Of a stretch of 64,000 bases of DNA, positions 1-8,754 are shown piece by piece; position 1 is the stretch's first letter, and the number at the start of each line of letters is the position of its first letter. The position numbers and the translations under genes were made by a program. Location: positions 16,552-80,551 of the forward strand of contig NZ_AP018314.1 in assembly GCF_002368075.1 (NCBI RefSeq). Direction: 5' to 3'. Under the pieces are notes generated by a model, which was given only the letters and a program-made list of their open reading frames with translations, searched no databases and was not told the DNA's origin. The DNA comes from Sphaerospermopsis kisseleviana NIES-73. Its GTDB lineage: Bacteria; Cyanobacteriota; Cyanobacteriia; Cyanobacteriales; Nostocaceae.

Positions 1-181
1 CACAGAAGAGAACACAGAAATTACTCCTGTTACTCCCAAAACCATATCACCAGATATTCAATTAAATTCTTCTGAAGCAAATAATCAAATTACCTCAGAA
101 AATCAAACATCGGAAATTACAGAATTCACCACAGAAGAGAACACAGAAATTACTCCTGTTACTTCCAAAACCATATCACCA
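1..181 (+). repeat. In-frame 52-bp direct repeat within tape-measure gene
   Basis: Bases 1-52 recur at 130-181 with a single mismatch, a spacing of 129 bp (43 codons). Both copies encode the same TEENTEITPVT.KTISP segment. The repeat probably extends upstream of the window. Such in-frame repeats would change protein length, which for a tape measure could change tube length (inference). Confidence 0.75.
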
Positions 182-1444
182 AAATCTGAAGAACTTTATA
201 CACCAGATGCAGCTATAATTAAACCAGAGAATACTGATATATCTAATATATCTAATATATCATTGCCAAAAAATACAGATAATTTGCCGATTTTGAGAAA
301 TAACATTGACAATGAACAAATAACCGCATCTGAATCAATATCAGAGTCAATTTTGGCATTTGAAAACCTTGATTTATCAACTTTTATTAATCACTCACAT
401 ATATCAGATATATCAGAAAATTCATCTCTTCAAGACAATGAAGACAAAAATTCTAACATTGACATTGAAGCAAATACCGTCTTAAATAATTTACCAGCTT
501 TACCAGCACCTAAAGGTTATGCTACTGGTGGCCAAGTCACCACAACCGCAGTGGAAAATTATCAACCAGTAGCACCTTCTGATACAGTACCTGCAATGCT
601 GACACCAGGAGAATTTGTCATCAACGCTAAAGATGCACAGAAAAATATCCACATACTTAAACATATTAATACTGGCGGTTCACCAGAGGAAATAATCTCG
701 CCTAAATTAGATGTAACTGATAGCAAAACGCCTGAACCAACCAACTTTTCAGACTCTACGACTAAAGTAGATTCTTTTGTAGATAATACATTACAGCGCA
801 AAGAAGCTGAACGAGAAGAACCAACTGTTTTAAATTCTCCTTCCCTGGGTGTAGAAATTGGGAAACAAAGACTTTCCAGAATGAACTCTCTACAAATTAA
901 TCCACAACTTAATACACAAATGAATTCAGTAGAAAATACAACTAAAACTTACACAGAATCAACCCCCAATTATTCATCACCTACTTTAATTTTCCGTAAG
1001 AATAATTCAAATACCAACACACAAACACCATCTGAATGGACAAGTATTGAAGAACTATTAAATAGTAGTAATAATCAATTCAATAATTATAACTTTAATA
1101 GTAGAGAGAGTAACTGGCAAAATGCACCATCTTCTCAAGTTGCATCATCAGAACCATCACAAGCATCACATATTTTTACCAAACGACTTTCTACACCTCA
1201 AGGTTTTGCAAATGGAGGAGAAGTTACAGCACCGGATATATCAAGGGATATCGCACCGATAACAGAGACGATACAAAACCCATACACATCCTTACCAACA
1301 GAAGAAAATGAAAGTAATGAAAATAATAAAGATGATAATGCAAAACTTGAAGCTTTAGCCCAAGAAATTTATTACAGATTACGACAAAGAATAGAAATAG
1401 AAAGAGAACGTCAAGGAAAATATATAGGTCGTTTACCTTGGTGA
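2..1444 (+). CDS. CIS tape-measure-like protein, 5' end outside window
   Basis: The reading frame is open from base 2, so the gene starts upstream; 480 residues are visible and a TTG at 263 is not a credible start. The sequence is Ser/Thr/Glu/Asn-rich and low complexity. It contains the motif pattern typical of the C-terminal part of phage tail tape-measure proteins: an ATGGQV stretch, then a DTVPAMLTPGEFVINA stretch about 30 residues on (nt ~520-640). A second, shorter GFANGGEV copy lies near nt 1200. Tape-measure proteins set tube length in phages and CIS, and the next gene is a tube initiator, which supports the role. The C-terminus (EIYYRLRQRIEIERERQGKY) is charged and helical. Confidence is good for the motif and moderate for the function, because most of the body is disordered-looking. 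Confidence 0.6.
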   Translation, partial: TEENTEITPVTPKTISPDIQLNSSEANNQITSENQTSEITEFTTEENTEITPVTSKTISPKSEELYTPDAAIIKPENTDISNISNISLPKNTDNLPILRNNIDNEQITASESISESILAFENLDLSTFINHSHISDISENSSLQDNEDKNSNIDIEANTVLNNLPALPAPKGYATGGQVTTTAVENYQPVAPSDTVPAMLTPGEFVINAKDAQKNIHILKHINTGGSPEEIISPKLDVTDSKTPEPTNFSDSTTKVDSFVDNTLQRKEAEREEPTVLNSPSLGVEIGKQRLSRMNSLQINPQLNTQMNSVENTTKTYTESTPNYSSPTLIFRKNNSNTNTQTPSEWTSIEELLNSSNNQFNNYNFNSRESNWQNAPSSQVASSEPSQASHIFTKRLSTPQGFANGGEVTAPDISRDIAPITETIQNPYTSLPTEENESNENNKDDNAKLEALAQEIYYRLRQRIEIERERQGKYIGRLPW

Positions 1445-1445
1445 T

Positions 1446-1508
1446 TCTATTTTATATTTTATATTTTGGATTTTATATTTTGGATTTTGGATTTTGGATT
1501 TTGGATTG
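1446..1508. repeat. AT-rich heptamer-like tandem repeat
   Basis: Tandem iterations of TTTTGGA and TTTTATA units fill the gap between the tape-measure stop and the next ribosome binding site. They are of the STRR type found between genes of filamentous cyanobacteria. Confidence 0.7.
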
Positions 1509-1542
1509 AAAATAGACTGCTGTATTAAGGAGGAAAAATAAA

Positions 1543-2055
1543 ATGGCAAATCAAAAACTGGTAAAAGCAAAACTCGTAGCTTATAACGGAGAAGCACCAG
1601 ACATTGAATTAATGTTTAATCCCGCAGATATTAGTTTTTCTAGAACAGTAAATTGGTCAAGTCAGCAAGGAAATAGAGGTACTACCTTACTTCCTAAAGT
1701 TAACTTTTCCGGTGTTGAACCTTATAAATTTACCTTAAAACAGTTAATATTCGATACCTATGAAACCAAAAAATCAGTAATGAAAGAGTATATAGATAAC
1801 ATCAAAAAAGGAGTAGAAACTATTAATGGTTCACCAGATAAACGTCCACCTGTTTACATATTAACTTGGGGAAGCGAATATTTTTATTGTGTCATGACCA
1901 GTTTAACTTACACATTAAATATGTTCTTAAATGACGGTACACCAGTAAGGGCAATAGTAGATATATCCTTACAAGAAGTAGATAAAAATAATATGCCAGG
2001 AGGTAGAGAATCAGCTTCTCAAGGTGCAGCCAGACAAGCAGACTCGCGGATTTAA
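1543..2055 (+). CDS. cis7: CIS tube-initiator protein (CIS_tube N-domain, Afp7/Cis7-like)
   Basis: This 170-residue protein matches the N-terminal domain of CIS tube-initiation proteins (Afp7/Pvc7 type), which connect the spike hub to the inner tube. Visible family features are the KAKLVAYNG opening, the LMFNPADISFSRTVNW segment, FTLKQLIFDTYE and a final DISLQEVDK strand. Afp7 proteins usually carry a LysM domain at the C-terminus; here the protein ends soon after the tube domain with a Gly/Ser/Ala tail, so LysM is absent. The start is preceded by a strong AAGGAGG with proper spacing. It sits between the tape-measure-like gene and the spike, the usual place in these clusters. Confidence 0.8.
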   Translation: MANQKLVKAKLVAYNGEAPDIELMFNPADISFSRTVNWSSQQGNRGTTLLPKVNFSGVEPYKFTLKQLIFDTYETKKSVMKEYIDNIKKGVETINGSPDKRPPVYILTWGSEYFYCVMTSLTYTLNMFLNDGTPVRAIVDISLQEVDKNNMPGGRESASQGAARQADSRI

Positions 2056-2230
2056 TAAATAATTCAATCAATATTCAATCAATATTCAATCAATAGTTGA
2101 TAAAATTACAGCAGATTGCAAATCAAGGAGTACAGAATCAAAATTAAAACCTATACACCAAGCCAGTTTTACTCCTGACTCCTGCTGCATTGATATACAT
2201 TTTATCTCATGAAATAAAAACTAAAATCTT

Positions 2231-4021
2231 ATGCCAGACAAAAGCCTGTATTTAAGTGAACCAAAAATTCAAATAGAAGGACAAGACGCTTCACCGGAAT
2301 TAATGAAAGATTTATTAGAAATTACCGTAGAAGAGAGTCTGCATTTACCAGCAATGTTTACCCTGGTAATACATAATAGTTATCTGAGTACAGTTGAACG
2401 TGCAGAATACCAAGAATGGAGACACGAAAAGCTGTTTAAAATTGGCACACAAATCAAAATCGGGTTTATTTCCAGCACTACCCAAGATAGTAATTTTAAG
2501 AAAAAAGACGAACAGAATTTAATTGAAGGGGAAGTGACAGCAATAGAAGTTCACTTTAATGAAAAAACCGAAGCACCCATTATTATTCGTGGTTATGATG
2601 TTTCCCATCGGTTGCATAGAGGGCGTTATAATCGTTCTTTCTTGAATCAAATGGATAGCGATATAGTCAAACAAATTATAGGAGAAACGGGAATTTTACC
2701 AGGTAAAATAGATTCTAGTGGCGTAAACCATGAATATGTGTTTCAAGAAAACCAAACTAACATGGAATTTTTGAGAGAAAGGGCGGCGCGGATAGGTTAT
2801 GAATTATTTATTCAGGATGGAAAATTAAACTTTTGTCAACCAGAAAGTCAGGAATCTTTAAACCTGAAATGGTTAAATGAAATTAGTAAATTTAGTGTGC
2901 GTGTTACCAATGTAGAACAAGTGAAAGCTGTAGAAGTGAGAAGTTGGGACTTTACCCAAAAGAAATTAATTACCTCAGAAGTAACAGCAGAAAAAGTAAT
3001 TACAGAAACAGGAAATGGCAAAGGAAGCAAAACAAGTACAGCATTCAAAGGTAAACCATCCAACCCAAAAATGATCGTTGTAGATCAACCTGTTGCTACA
3101 GAAAACGAAGCTAAAAAAATGGCTCAAGCTTTGTGTGATGAGCTGGGGGGAGAATTTGTTTATGCAGATGCTCAAGCTTATGGAAACCCCAAAATTAGAC
3201 CAGGGAGGGTAATCAATATTCAAGATATCGGCGATCGCTATAGTGGAAAATATTATGTCACCGAAACACGCCACTTTTATAATCAAAGAGTCTACACCAC
3301 AAATTTTAGTGTGCGGGGGTTAAGAGCAGGTAATTTATTTTCTACTTTATCAACACAAACACACCTGCAACCAGGACAAACTTTTTTAATAGGAATAGTC
3401 ACCAATAATAAAGATCCCAAAGGTTGGGGAAGAGTAAAAGTAAAGTTTCCTACACTCAGTGAAGAACATGAAAGTCACTGGGCTAGAGTAGTAACTGCGG
3501 GTGCAGGACCCAATCGAGGTTTTGATTGTTTACCAGAAGTAAATGATGAAGTTTTAGTAGGGTTTGAACATGGAGATATTCACCGTCCTTACATCATTGG
3601 TAATGTGTGGAATGGAAAAGACGCACCACCAGAAAAAGTAGATGATTCAGTTGTTAAAGGAGTGCGATTACGTACTTTTAAAACCCGCACAGGACACACC
3701 ATGCAATTTGTAGAAGAAGATAAAGGAGGAAGTAAAACAGGTATTCGTTTAGAAACCACCAAAGGACACAAAATTTATCTCAATGATAGTGAACAATTTA
3801 TTGAGATTAAAACAAAAGGCGGTCATACTATTAAAATGGATGACAGAGGTAAAACAATTTCAATAGAAACCTCCGGTAAACATAGCATTAAAATGAGCGA
3901 TGCTAGTAAATCAGTTACCATCAAATCAACAGGCAATATGTCAATAGAAGCCCAGGGAAATCTTGACATTAAAGCTAATGGTGTAATAACTGTCAAAGGT
4001 TCATTAATTAAATTAAATTAA
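2231..4021 (+). CDS. cis8: CIS spike protein (VgrG/gp27-gp5-like, Afp8/Cis8)
   Basis: The 596-residue protein has the VgrG architecture. Residues ~10-360 form a gp27-like hub, including MEFLRERAARIGYELFIQDG typical of the late-control-D/VgrG fold. An OB-fold gp5-like domain follows at ~385-465 (IGIVTNNKDPKGWGRVKVKF, EVLVGFEHGDIHRPYIIGNVWNG). A C-terminal repeat of short beta strands (~495-596: HTIKMDDRGKTISIETSGKH and similar) forms a needle. The trimer would make the central spike of the baseplate. It is followed by the PAAR tip gene. A HIP1 site (GCGATCGC) lies inside the gene near 3231. Confidence 0.92.
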   Translation: MPDKSLYLSEPKIQIEGQDASPELMKDLLEITVEESLHLPAMFTLVIHNSYLSTVERAEYQEWRHEKLFKIGTQIKIGFISSTTQDSNFKKKDEQNLIEGEVTAIEVHFNEKTEAPIIIRGYDVSHRLHRGRYNRSFLNQMDSDIVKQIIGETGILPGKIDSSGVNHEYVFQENQTNMEFLRERAARIGYELFIQDGKLNFCQPESQESLNLKWLNEISKFSVRVTNVEQVKAVEVRSWDFTQKKLITSEVTAEKVITETGNGKGSKTSTAFKGKPSNPKMIVVDQPVATENEAKKMAQALCDELGGEFVYADAQAYGNPKIRPGRVINIQDIGDRYSGKYYVTETRHFYNQRVYTTNFSVRGLRAGNLFSTLSTQTHLQPGQTFLIGIVTNNKDPKGWGRVKVKFPTLSEEHESHWARVVTAGAGPNRGFDCLPEVNDEVLVGFEHGDIHRPYIIGNVWNGKDAPPEKVDDSVVKGVRLRTFKTRTGHTMQFVEEDKGGSKTGIRLETTKGHKIYLNDSEQFIEIKTKGGHTIKMDDRGKTISIETSGKHSIKMSDASKSVTIKSTGNMSIEAQGNLDIKANGVITVKGSLIKLN

Positions 4022-4116
4022 TAATGACTTATGCACAAGTCACGGAATAACGAACCACAGAGGCACAGAGATCACAGAGAAATAAGAGTTTTAGAGATAT
4101 TTTGTGTAATTCTATT

Positions 4117-4168
4117 CTCCTGACTCCTGACTCCTAACTCCTGACTCCTGACTCCTGACTCCTAACTC
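4117..4168. repeat. Heptamer tandem repeat (GACTCCT)n
   Basis: About seven imperfect copies of the heptamer GACTCCT/AACTCCT lie directly upstream of the PAAR gene and end six bases before its ATG. The start therefore has no recognisable Shine-Dalgarno. Confidence 0.85.
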
Positions 4169-4173
4169 TAATT

Positions 4174-4686
4174 ATGTCCAAACCAGCAGCCCGAATTACC
4201 GATAACGTAGCCCATCCCTTACCCCCAGTATTAACAGGCGGACCCGGTAGCCATAATGTACTGATAGGCAACTTACCAGCATGGAGGGGGATACCAGCGG
4301 CCGCAGTTGCCGCTTTACAGTCTGCCAAACAAGCAAGCGATACAGCCATCCAAGCCGCTGAAGCTGCCACCAAAGCCGCAGCAGGTACACCAGGCGCACC
4401 AGCGGCCTTAGCTGCTGAACAAGCTGCCAAAGCCACCGCCTCGGCGACAATGAGTAGCATGATTTCCGCTGCTGCTGCCTCCTCACCTCCGGGAATGGCA
4501 GATATTCATCAATGTGCTACACCCTTACCCGTACCACCCCACGGACCAGGTGTAGTTATTGATGGTAGTAAAACAGTATTAATCAATGGTTTACCCGCCT
4601 GTCGTATGGGCGATACCATTCTAGAAGCATTGGGTCCGACTAATAAAATTGTCAAAGGAGAGATAACAGTTTTGATCGGTGGATAA
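4174..4686 (+). CDS. cis10: PAAR-domain spike tip protein with Ala-rich insertion (Afp10/Cis10-like)
   Basis: The N-terminus (MSKPAARITDNVAHPLPPV) and C-terminal half (HGPGVVIDGSKTVLINGLPA, CRMGDTI) are PAAR repeats, which fold into the sharp cone capping VgrG-type spikes and bind a metal through His/Cys residues. Between the halves, residues ~40-108 form an unusually Ala-rich helix-like insertion (AQSAKQ, AAEAATKAAAGTPGAPAALA). The length of 170 exceeds a simple ~95-residue PAAR, and the insertion accounts for the difference. It follows the spike gene as expected. Antisense frames here are shadows of the biased composition. Confidence 0.85.
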   Translation: MSKPAARITDNVAHPLPPVLTGGPGSHNVLIGNLPAWRGIPAAAVAALQSAKQASDTAIQAAEAATKAAAGTPGAPAALAAEQAAKATASATMSSMISAAAASSPPGMADIHQCATPLPVPPHGPGVVIDGSKTVLINGLPACRMGDTILEALGPTNKIVKGEITVLIGG

Positions 4687-4836
4687 TTATCTATTCCCAA
4701 TTCCCAATTCCCAATTCCCAATGAATTACTCGACTTTTGGCGAATAGGCTTATACCTGTAATGTCGGTATCTTAGAGAATTAAAGATTTAATAAATCCTG
4801 AAATCCTGGATATTATCTCGACTTACTTCGACATAG

Positions 4837-4892
4837 TTCGACTACGCTCACTAACCACTCAGTACAAGTCGCGGTAGTTGAGCGTAGTCGAA
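4837..4892. repeat. 14-bp perfect inverted repeat upstream of gp25-like gene
   Basis: TTCGACTACGCTCA (4837-4850) is matched by its exact complement TGAGCGTAGTCGAA (4879-4892) across a 28-base loop, ending 28 bases before the gp25-like start codon. It looks like a dispersed palindromic repeat; it could also act as an RNA hairpin between the PAAR and gp25 genes. Confidence 0.75.
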
Positions 4893-4920
4893 ACTCGATA
4901 ACCACCTGATTCTTACAGTT

Positions 4921-5334
4921 ATGGTCTATAGCCAACAAAACGAAAGAGATTATTTAGGTACTGGTTGGGCTTTCCCGTTGCAGTTGAACTTGCAAGGGGG
5001 AATAAAACTCAGCAGTGATGCTCAAAAAGTTAAAGAGTCTATCTGGATTATCCTTCGTACAGGGGTGGGTGAACGAGTTTATCGCCCTAACTTCGGTTCG
5101 CGCTTGTCAGAGTTGGCCTTTGCACCATTGAATACTGATACTCTACTGCGAATACGTCTCTATGTTTTAGAAGCTTTGGAAGTTTGGGAACCCAGAATTA
5201 TTGTAGATGAGGTGTTGACCGAACCTGACCCTGTGCTGGGCAAAGTAGAGATCATTATCAACTATCGGCTCAAGGATTATGCTGATATTCAGAGCTTTGT
5301 TTATCCATTCTATTTGCTGGCTGCTGGGAAGTAA
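4921..5334 (+). CDS. cis9: gp25-like baseplate wedge protein (Afp9/Cis9)
   Basis: The 137-residue protein has the gp25/W family pattern: LGTGWAFPLQL near the start, a variable strand, then ILRTGVGERVYRPNFGSRL, in which the EPR-like core (ERVYRPNFGS) is the conserved baseplate motif. It closes with EPRIIVDEVL and YRLKDYADIQSF. The gp25 wedge protein links the baseplate to the first sheath ring. It precedes the BaseplateJ gene, the usual order in CIS and T6SS (TssE-TssF) clusters. Confidence 0.9.
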   Translation: MVYSQQNERDYLGTGWAFPLQLNLQGGIKLSSDAQKVKESIWIILRTGVGERVYRPNFGSRLSELAFAPLNTDTLLRIRLYVLEALEVWEPRIIVDEVLTEPDPVLGKVEIIINYRLKDYADIQSFVYPFYLLAAGK

Positions 5335-5433
5335 CTTGTAATATTAAGCCCTGTTAATTACTAATAATTCTCTTGTTCCCTGTTCCCTGTTCCCCATCCA
5401 AACAGATATGATAACTATTCAAATAGACATGAT

Positions 5434-7632
5434 ATGAAATTTGACTTTTTACCACAATTACCTACTTCTAACTTAGACGATCGCACCTTTGATGACTTGG
5501 TGGAAGAAAGTCTCATGCGTATCCCGCGCTACTGTCCCGAATGGACAGATCACAATTTGAGCGATCCAGGGATTACGCTGATAGAAGTATTTGCTTGGTT
5601 AACTGACCAAATGTTACTCAGGTTTAACCAAGTCCCACGTAAAAATTATGTCGCTTTTTTAGAATTATTAGGTATTCGGCTGCAACCACCAGCCCCAGCC
5701 CATACAGAATTAACTTTTTATTTAAGTTCTGATCTACCTCAAGCATACACCATTCCCGCAGGTCTGGAAGTTTCCACGGTACGCACTGAAACTACACCAG
5801 CTATTACCTTCAGTACAGATTCACCTTTAATTATTGGTAAACCCCAGATTCAGCATTTTTTAACCGCCCAAACCACAGAAGACACCCCCCAATCTCTGCG
5901 AGAAAGATTGGTGAACTCCTGGACTCGTCAAAACAACGGTTTCTGGACTGGTAATGAACAAGCTATATTTAACGAACAACCCCAACCGGGAAACTGTTTT
6001 TATTTAGTAATTAATGGTGATGCAGCTTTGGATGGTAATGTGTTAGAAATTACTTTCCAAGGAGCAGCAGCCACACCGACAGGAATTGATCCCAATCAAC
6101 CGCCCCGATACTGGGAAGCTTGGGATGGGGAAAATTGGCAACCAGTGTTATTCAAAGAAACAGACGACCATACCAGAGGTTTCAGTTTTTACGAAATTGA
6201 ACAACAAGGTAGTAATGCTGCCCAAGGTGCTGATGTGCGGCTGCATTTACCCCAAACTTGGCCTGTAACAACATTTACCGTGTATCGTGGACGCTGGCTA
6301 CGCTGTCGGTATACTACCCCAGGTAGCAATCAAGGGGTTTATAATCGTCCACCGCAAATCACTGGGTTAGGAGTGCGGTCTATAGGTGGTACTGTTAGAG
6401 CTACCCATAGTACCCTGATTCAAGATGAACGCTTAGGTATAAGTAACGGTAAACCAGGGCAAATTTTTCAATTACTCATGACACCAGTATTAGAACGTCG
6501 AGAAAATGAGTATATTGTTGTCACTCCCCCCGGTGGTTTACCCCAGACTTGGCAGGAAGTGAGAGATTTTGCTGATTCTGGACCCCAAGACCGTCATTAC
6601 ACCATTGATTCTATTACTGGTGCTGTGCAGTTTGGTCCATTGATTCGAGAACCAGGACAACTCAAACGCCAAACAAAACAGCGATCGCGCATTCAACAAT
6701 CCAGCACAGAAGACACCGTTGTACAATTTAGTGATATTGATAACGCCCAAGAACATCAATATGGAGCCGTACCGCCACGGGGTGCAGAAATCAGAATGCT
6801 GACTTATCGCACAGGAGGTGGTAGAGAAGGTAACGTCCAAAGTGGCGCACTCCAATTTTTAAAGTCCGCATTTCCCTATGTGGGTAGTGTCATAAATTAT
6901 CCGCCAGCCATTAATGGTGCAGATGGGGAATCTTTAGAACAAGCAGTCATCAGAGCGCCGCGCATCCTGCGTACCCGTGATCGAGCAGTCACAGCAGAAG
7001 ATTTTGAAGTTTTAACAAAACAAGCAGGAGCAGGAGCGATCGCCAGGGTGCGATGTTTACCAGCCAACGCTACCAGACAAGCAGGTACAGTAGGTTTACT
7101 GGTTGTTCCCTATGCCAATACAGACGGAATTGAATTTGGCGAAGGTATTGCACCACAACAATTTGCTCTGAGTCCCGCACTACAAGAACAAATTCTGCAA
7201 TACTTGGATGAGAGAAAATTATTAGGCGTACAAATCCAACTGCAAGAACCACAATACGTAGGTGTTTCTGTACAAACAGAGGTAATTTTAGAACCTGCCT
7301 ATAACAACCCTTTAGCCAGAGCAGAAATCCTTCGTCATCTGAGAGTATCCCTGTATAAATATCTCAACCCCTTAACTGGAGGCTTAGAAGGCAAAGGTTG
7401 GCCTTTTGGAAGACCAGTTTACACCTCAGATATTATCGCCTTAATGCAGCAAACCCCCGGTGTCCGTTATTTAGGGCGAGTCTTGCTATTTGCTATCCGC
7501 AAAGAAGGAGATACATGGAGGCGGCAATCTTCCCCAGAACAAGTAATAGATCCCGGCGCACAAGGTTTAATCTGTTCTTGGGCTGATAATAACCTGCGTT
7601 CTGGGCATGATATCCAAATCAGTAATCTTTAA
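5434..7632 (+). CDS. cis11: BaseplateJ/gp6-like baseplate wedge protein (Afp11/Cis11)
   Basis: This large baseplate protein (732 residues) begins MKFDFLPQLPTSNLDDRTFDDLVEE-like and has the P-x-W-TD-x-N-x-SDPGITLIE signature at ~33-52, which is highly conserved in Cis11-type proteins. The BaseplateJ-like region in the C-terminal half includes RAVTAEDFEVLTKQAG (~515) and the ARAEILRHLRVSLYKYLNPL segment (~625). It would form the wedge ring around the spike. It starts 99 bases after the gp25 gene and is followed 26 bases later by the tail-protein-I-like gene, so these are probably cotranscribed. Confidence 0.9.
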   Translation: MKFDFLPQLPTSNLDDRTFDDLVEESLMRIPRYCPEWTDHNLSDPGITLIEVFAWLTDQMLLRFNQVPRKNYVAFLELLGIRLQPPAPAHTELTFYLSSDLPQAYTIPAGLEVSTVRTETTPAITFSTDSPLIIGKPQIQHFLTAQTTEDTPQSLRERLVNSWTRQNNGFWTGNEQAIFNEQPQPGNCFYLVINGDAALDGNVLEITFQGAAATPTGIDPNQPPRYWEAWDGENWQPVLFKETDDHTRGFSFYEIEQQGSNAAQGADVRLHLPQTWPVTTFTVYRGRWLRCRYTTPGSNQGVYNRPPQITGLGVRSIGGTVRATHSTLIQDERLGISNGKPGQIFQLLMTPVLERRENEYIVVTPPGGLPQTWQEVRDFADSGPQDRHYTIDSITGAVQFGPLIREPGQLKRQTKQRSRIQQSSTEDTVVQFSDIDNAQEHQYGAVPPRGAEIRMLTYRTGGGREGNVQSGALQFLKSAFPYVGSVINYPPAINGADGESLEQAVIRAPRILRTRDRAVTAEDFEVLTKQAGAGAIARVRCLPANATRQAGTVGLLVVPYANTDGIEFGEGIAPQQFALSPALQEQILQYLDERKLLGVQIQLQEPQYVGVSVQTEVILEPAYNNPLARAEILRHLRVSLYKYLNPLTGGLEGKGWPFGRPVYTSDIIALMQQTPGVRYLGRVLLFAIRKEGDTWRRQSSPEQVIDPGAQGLICSWADNNLRSGHDIQISNL

Positions 7633-7658
7633 ATCAACAAACTTTAAGGAAAGATTTT

Positions 7659-8693
7659 ATGGTGCAAAGTCGTTCCAGTCCTGCTATTCGCATTCACTTA
7701 ACCCCAATGCAAATTCCTGAAGCAGTACCAGGAGCAGGTTTAACATTTGCAGGGACAGAAAGCATGGATGCAGCAGCACAGAGTTTAGTCTTGCATCCAG
7801 GAGAACCCAGCGAAATGGTTGTGCAAGTACAGAACTTAGAACAACGGCCTGTGAGGGTAAGTTTAAAAGTTGAAGGTAACTTTCCTGCTGATTGGTGTCA
7901 AATAGGTGGCACAGAAGGCAGTGAAATTCCCCCACGGGGACAAATGGATGCTGTACTTTATTTTTCTGTTCCTGCCAGCTTTTTTGAAGATCAACAGGCA
8001 ATTGTTCCCGGACAACAAGATAAATTAAATCTGAATTTTCGCAGCTTAGTTGTTATTAATATTGACTCAGGAACAGAGAGAGAACAAATTCAACACAGCG
8101 ATTACTTTGATTTATATGTTCGTCCCTACAGTTCCTACATGGAATTTTTACCTGTTTTATATCGGGAAGTAGACTTGATTGGTCGCTTCATGAAAATATT
8201 TGAACAGGCTTATCAACCAGCCATTGATAGTTTTAACGTCTTATGGGCAAATCTTGACCCCTTAACAGCACCAAAAGCACTATTACCATTTTTAGCTCAC
8301 TGGGTGGCTTGGGAAGTAGATTCAGTCTGGAATTTACATCAACAACGGCGTTTAATTCGTCGTGCAGTTGAGCTTTATCGTTGGCGAGGAACTCGTAAAG
8401 GTTTGCGGTTATATTTACATCTTTATACAGGTTTACCTTTAGATGAGGATATACCTAATGAAACTGATAAACATATTAGTATTACCGAACCCTTTGGACC
8501 TAGTTTTGTTTTGGGTACAGCACAATTAGGTAGTGCAGTTTTAGCAGGTGGTGAACCATTTCATTTTCTAGTTTGTTTGCGCCCCCATCACCGGAATATG
8601 AACCTCAATGAACAATTAATTCGCCGAATAATTGAGCAAGAAAAACCCGCTTTTTGTACTTATGATTTAGTGATAGAAAATTTTAGTAATTGA
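7659..8693 (+). CDS. cis12: Phage tail protein I-like baseplate protein (Afp12/Cis12)
   Basis: The 344-residue protein has a beta-rich N-terminal part (1-150, with a VVQVQNLEQRPVRVSLKVEG Ig-like stretch). The tail-protein-I domain follows: YMEFLPVLYREVD at ~160, FEQAYQPAIDSFN, PKALLPFLAHWVAWEVD and RRAVELYRWRGTRKGLRLYL, the last being the most recognisable signature of this family. These proteins connect wedge and fibre. AAGGAAAG provides a ribosome binding site. Confidence 0.85.
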   Translation: MVQSRSSPAIRIHLTPMQIPEAVPGAGLTFAGTESMDAAAQSLVLHPGEPSEMVVQVQNLEQRPVRVSLKVEGNFPADWCQIGGTEGSEIPPRGQMDAVLYFSVPASFFEDQQAIVPGQQDKLNLNFRSLVVINIDSGTEREQIQHSDYFDLYVRPYSSYMEFLPVLYREVDLIGRFMKIFEQAYQPAIDSFNVLWANLDPLTAPKALLPFLAHWVAWEVDSVWNLHQQRRLIRRAVELYRWRGTRKGLRLYLHLYTGLPLDEDIPNETDKHISITEPFGPSFVLGTAQLGSAVLAGGEPFHFLVCLRPHHRNMNLNEQLIRRIIEQEKPAFCTYDLVIENFSN

Positions 8694-8754
8694 ATATCTA
8701 AATTCTATTTGTTTTTTGTTAATCCAAAATCCAAAATCCAAAATCCAAAATCAA

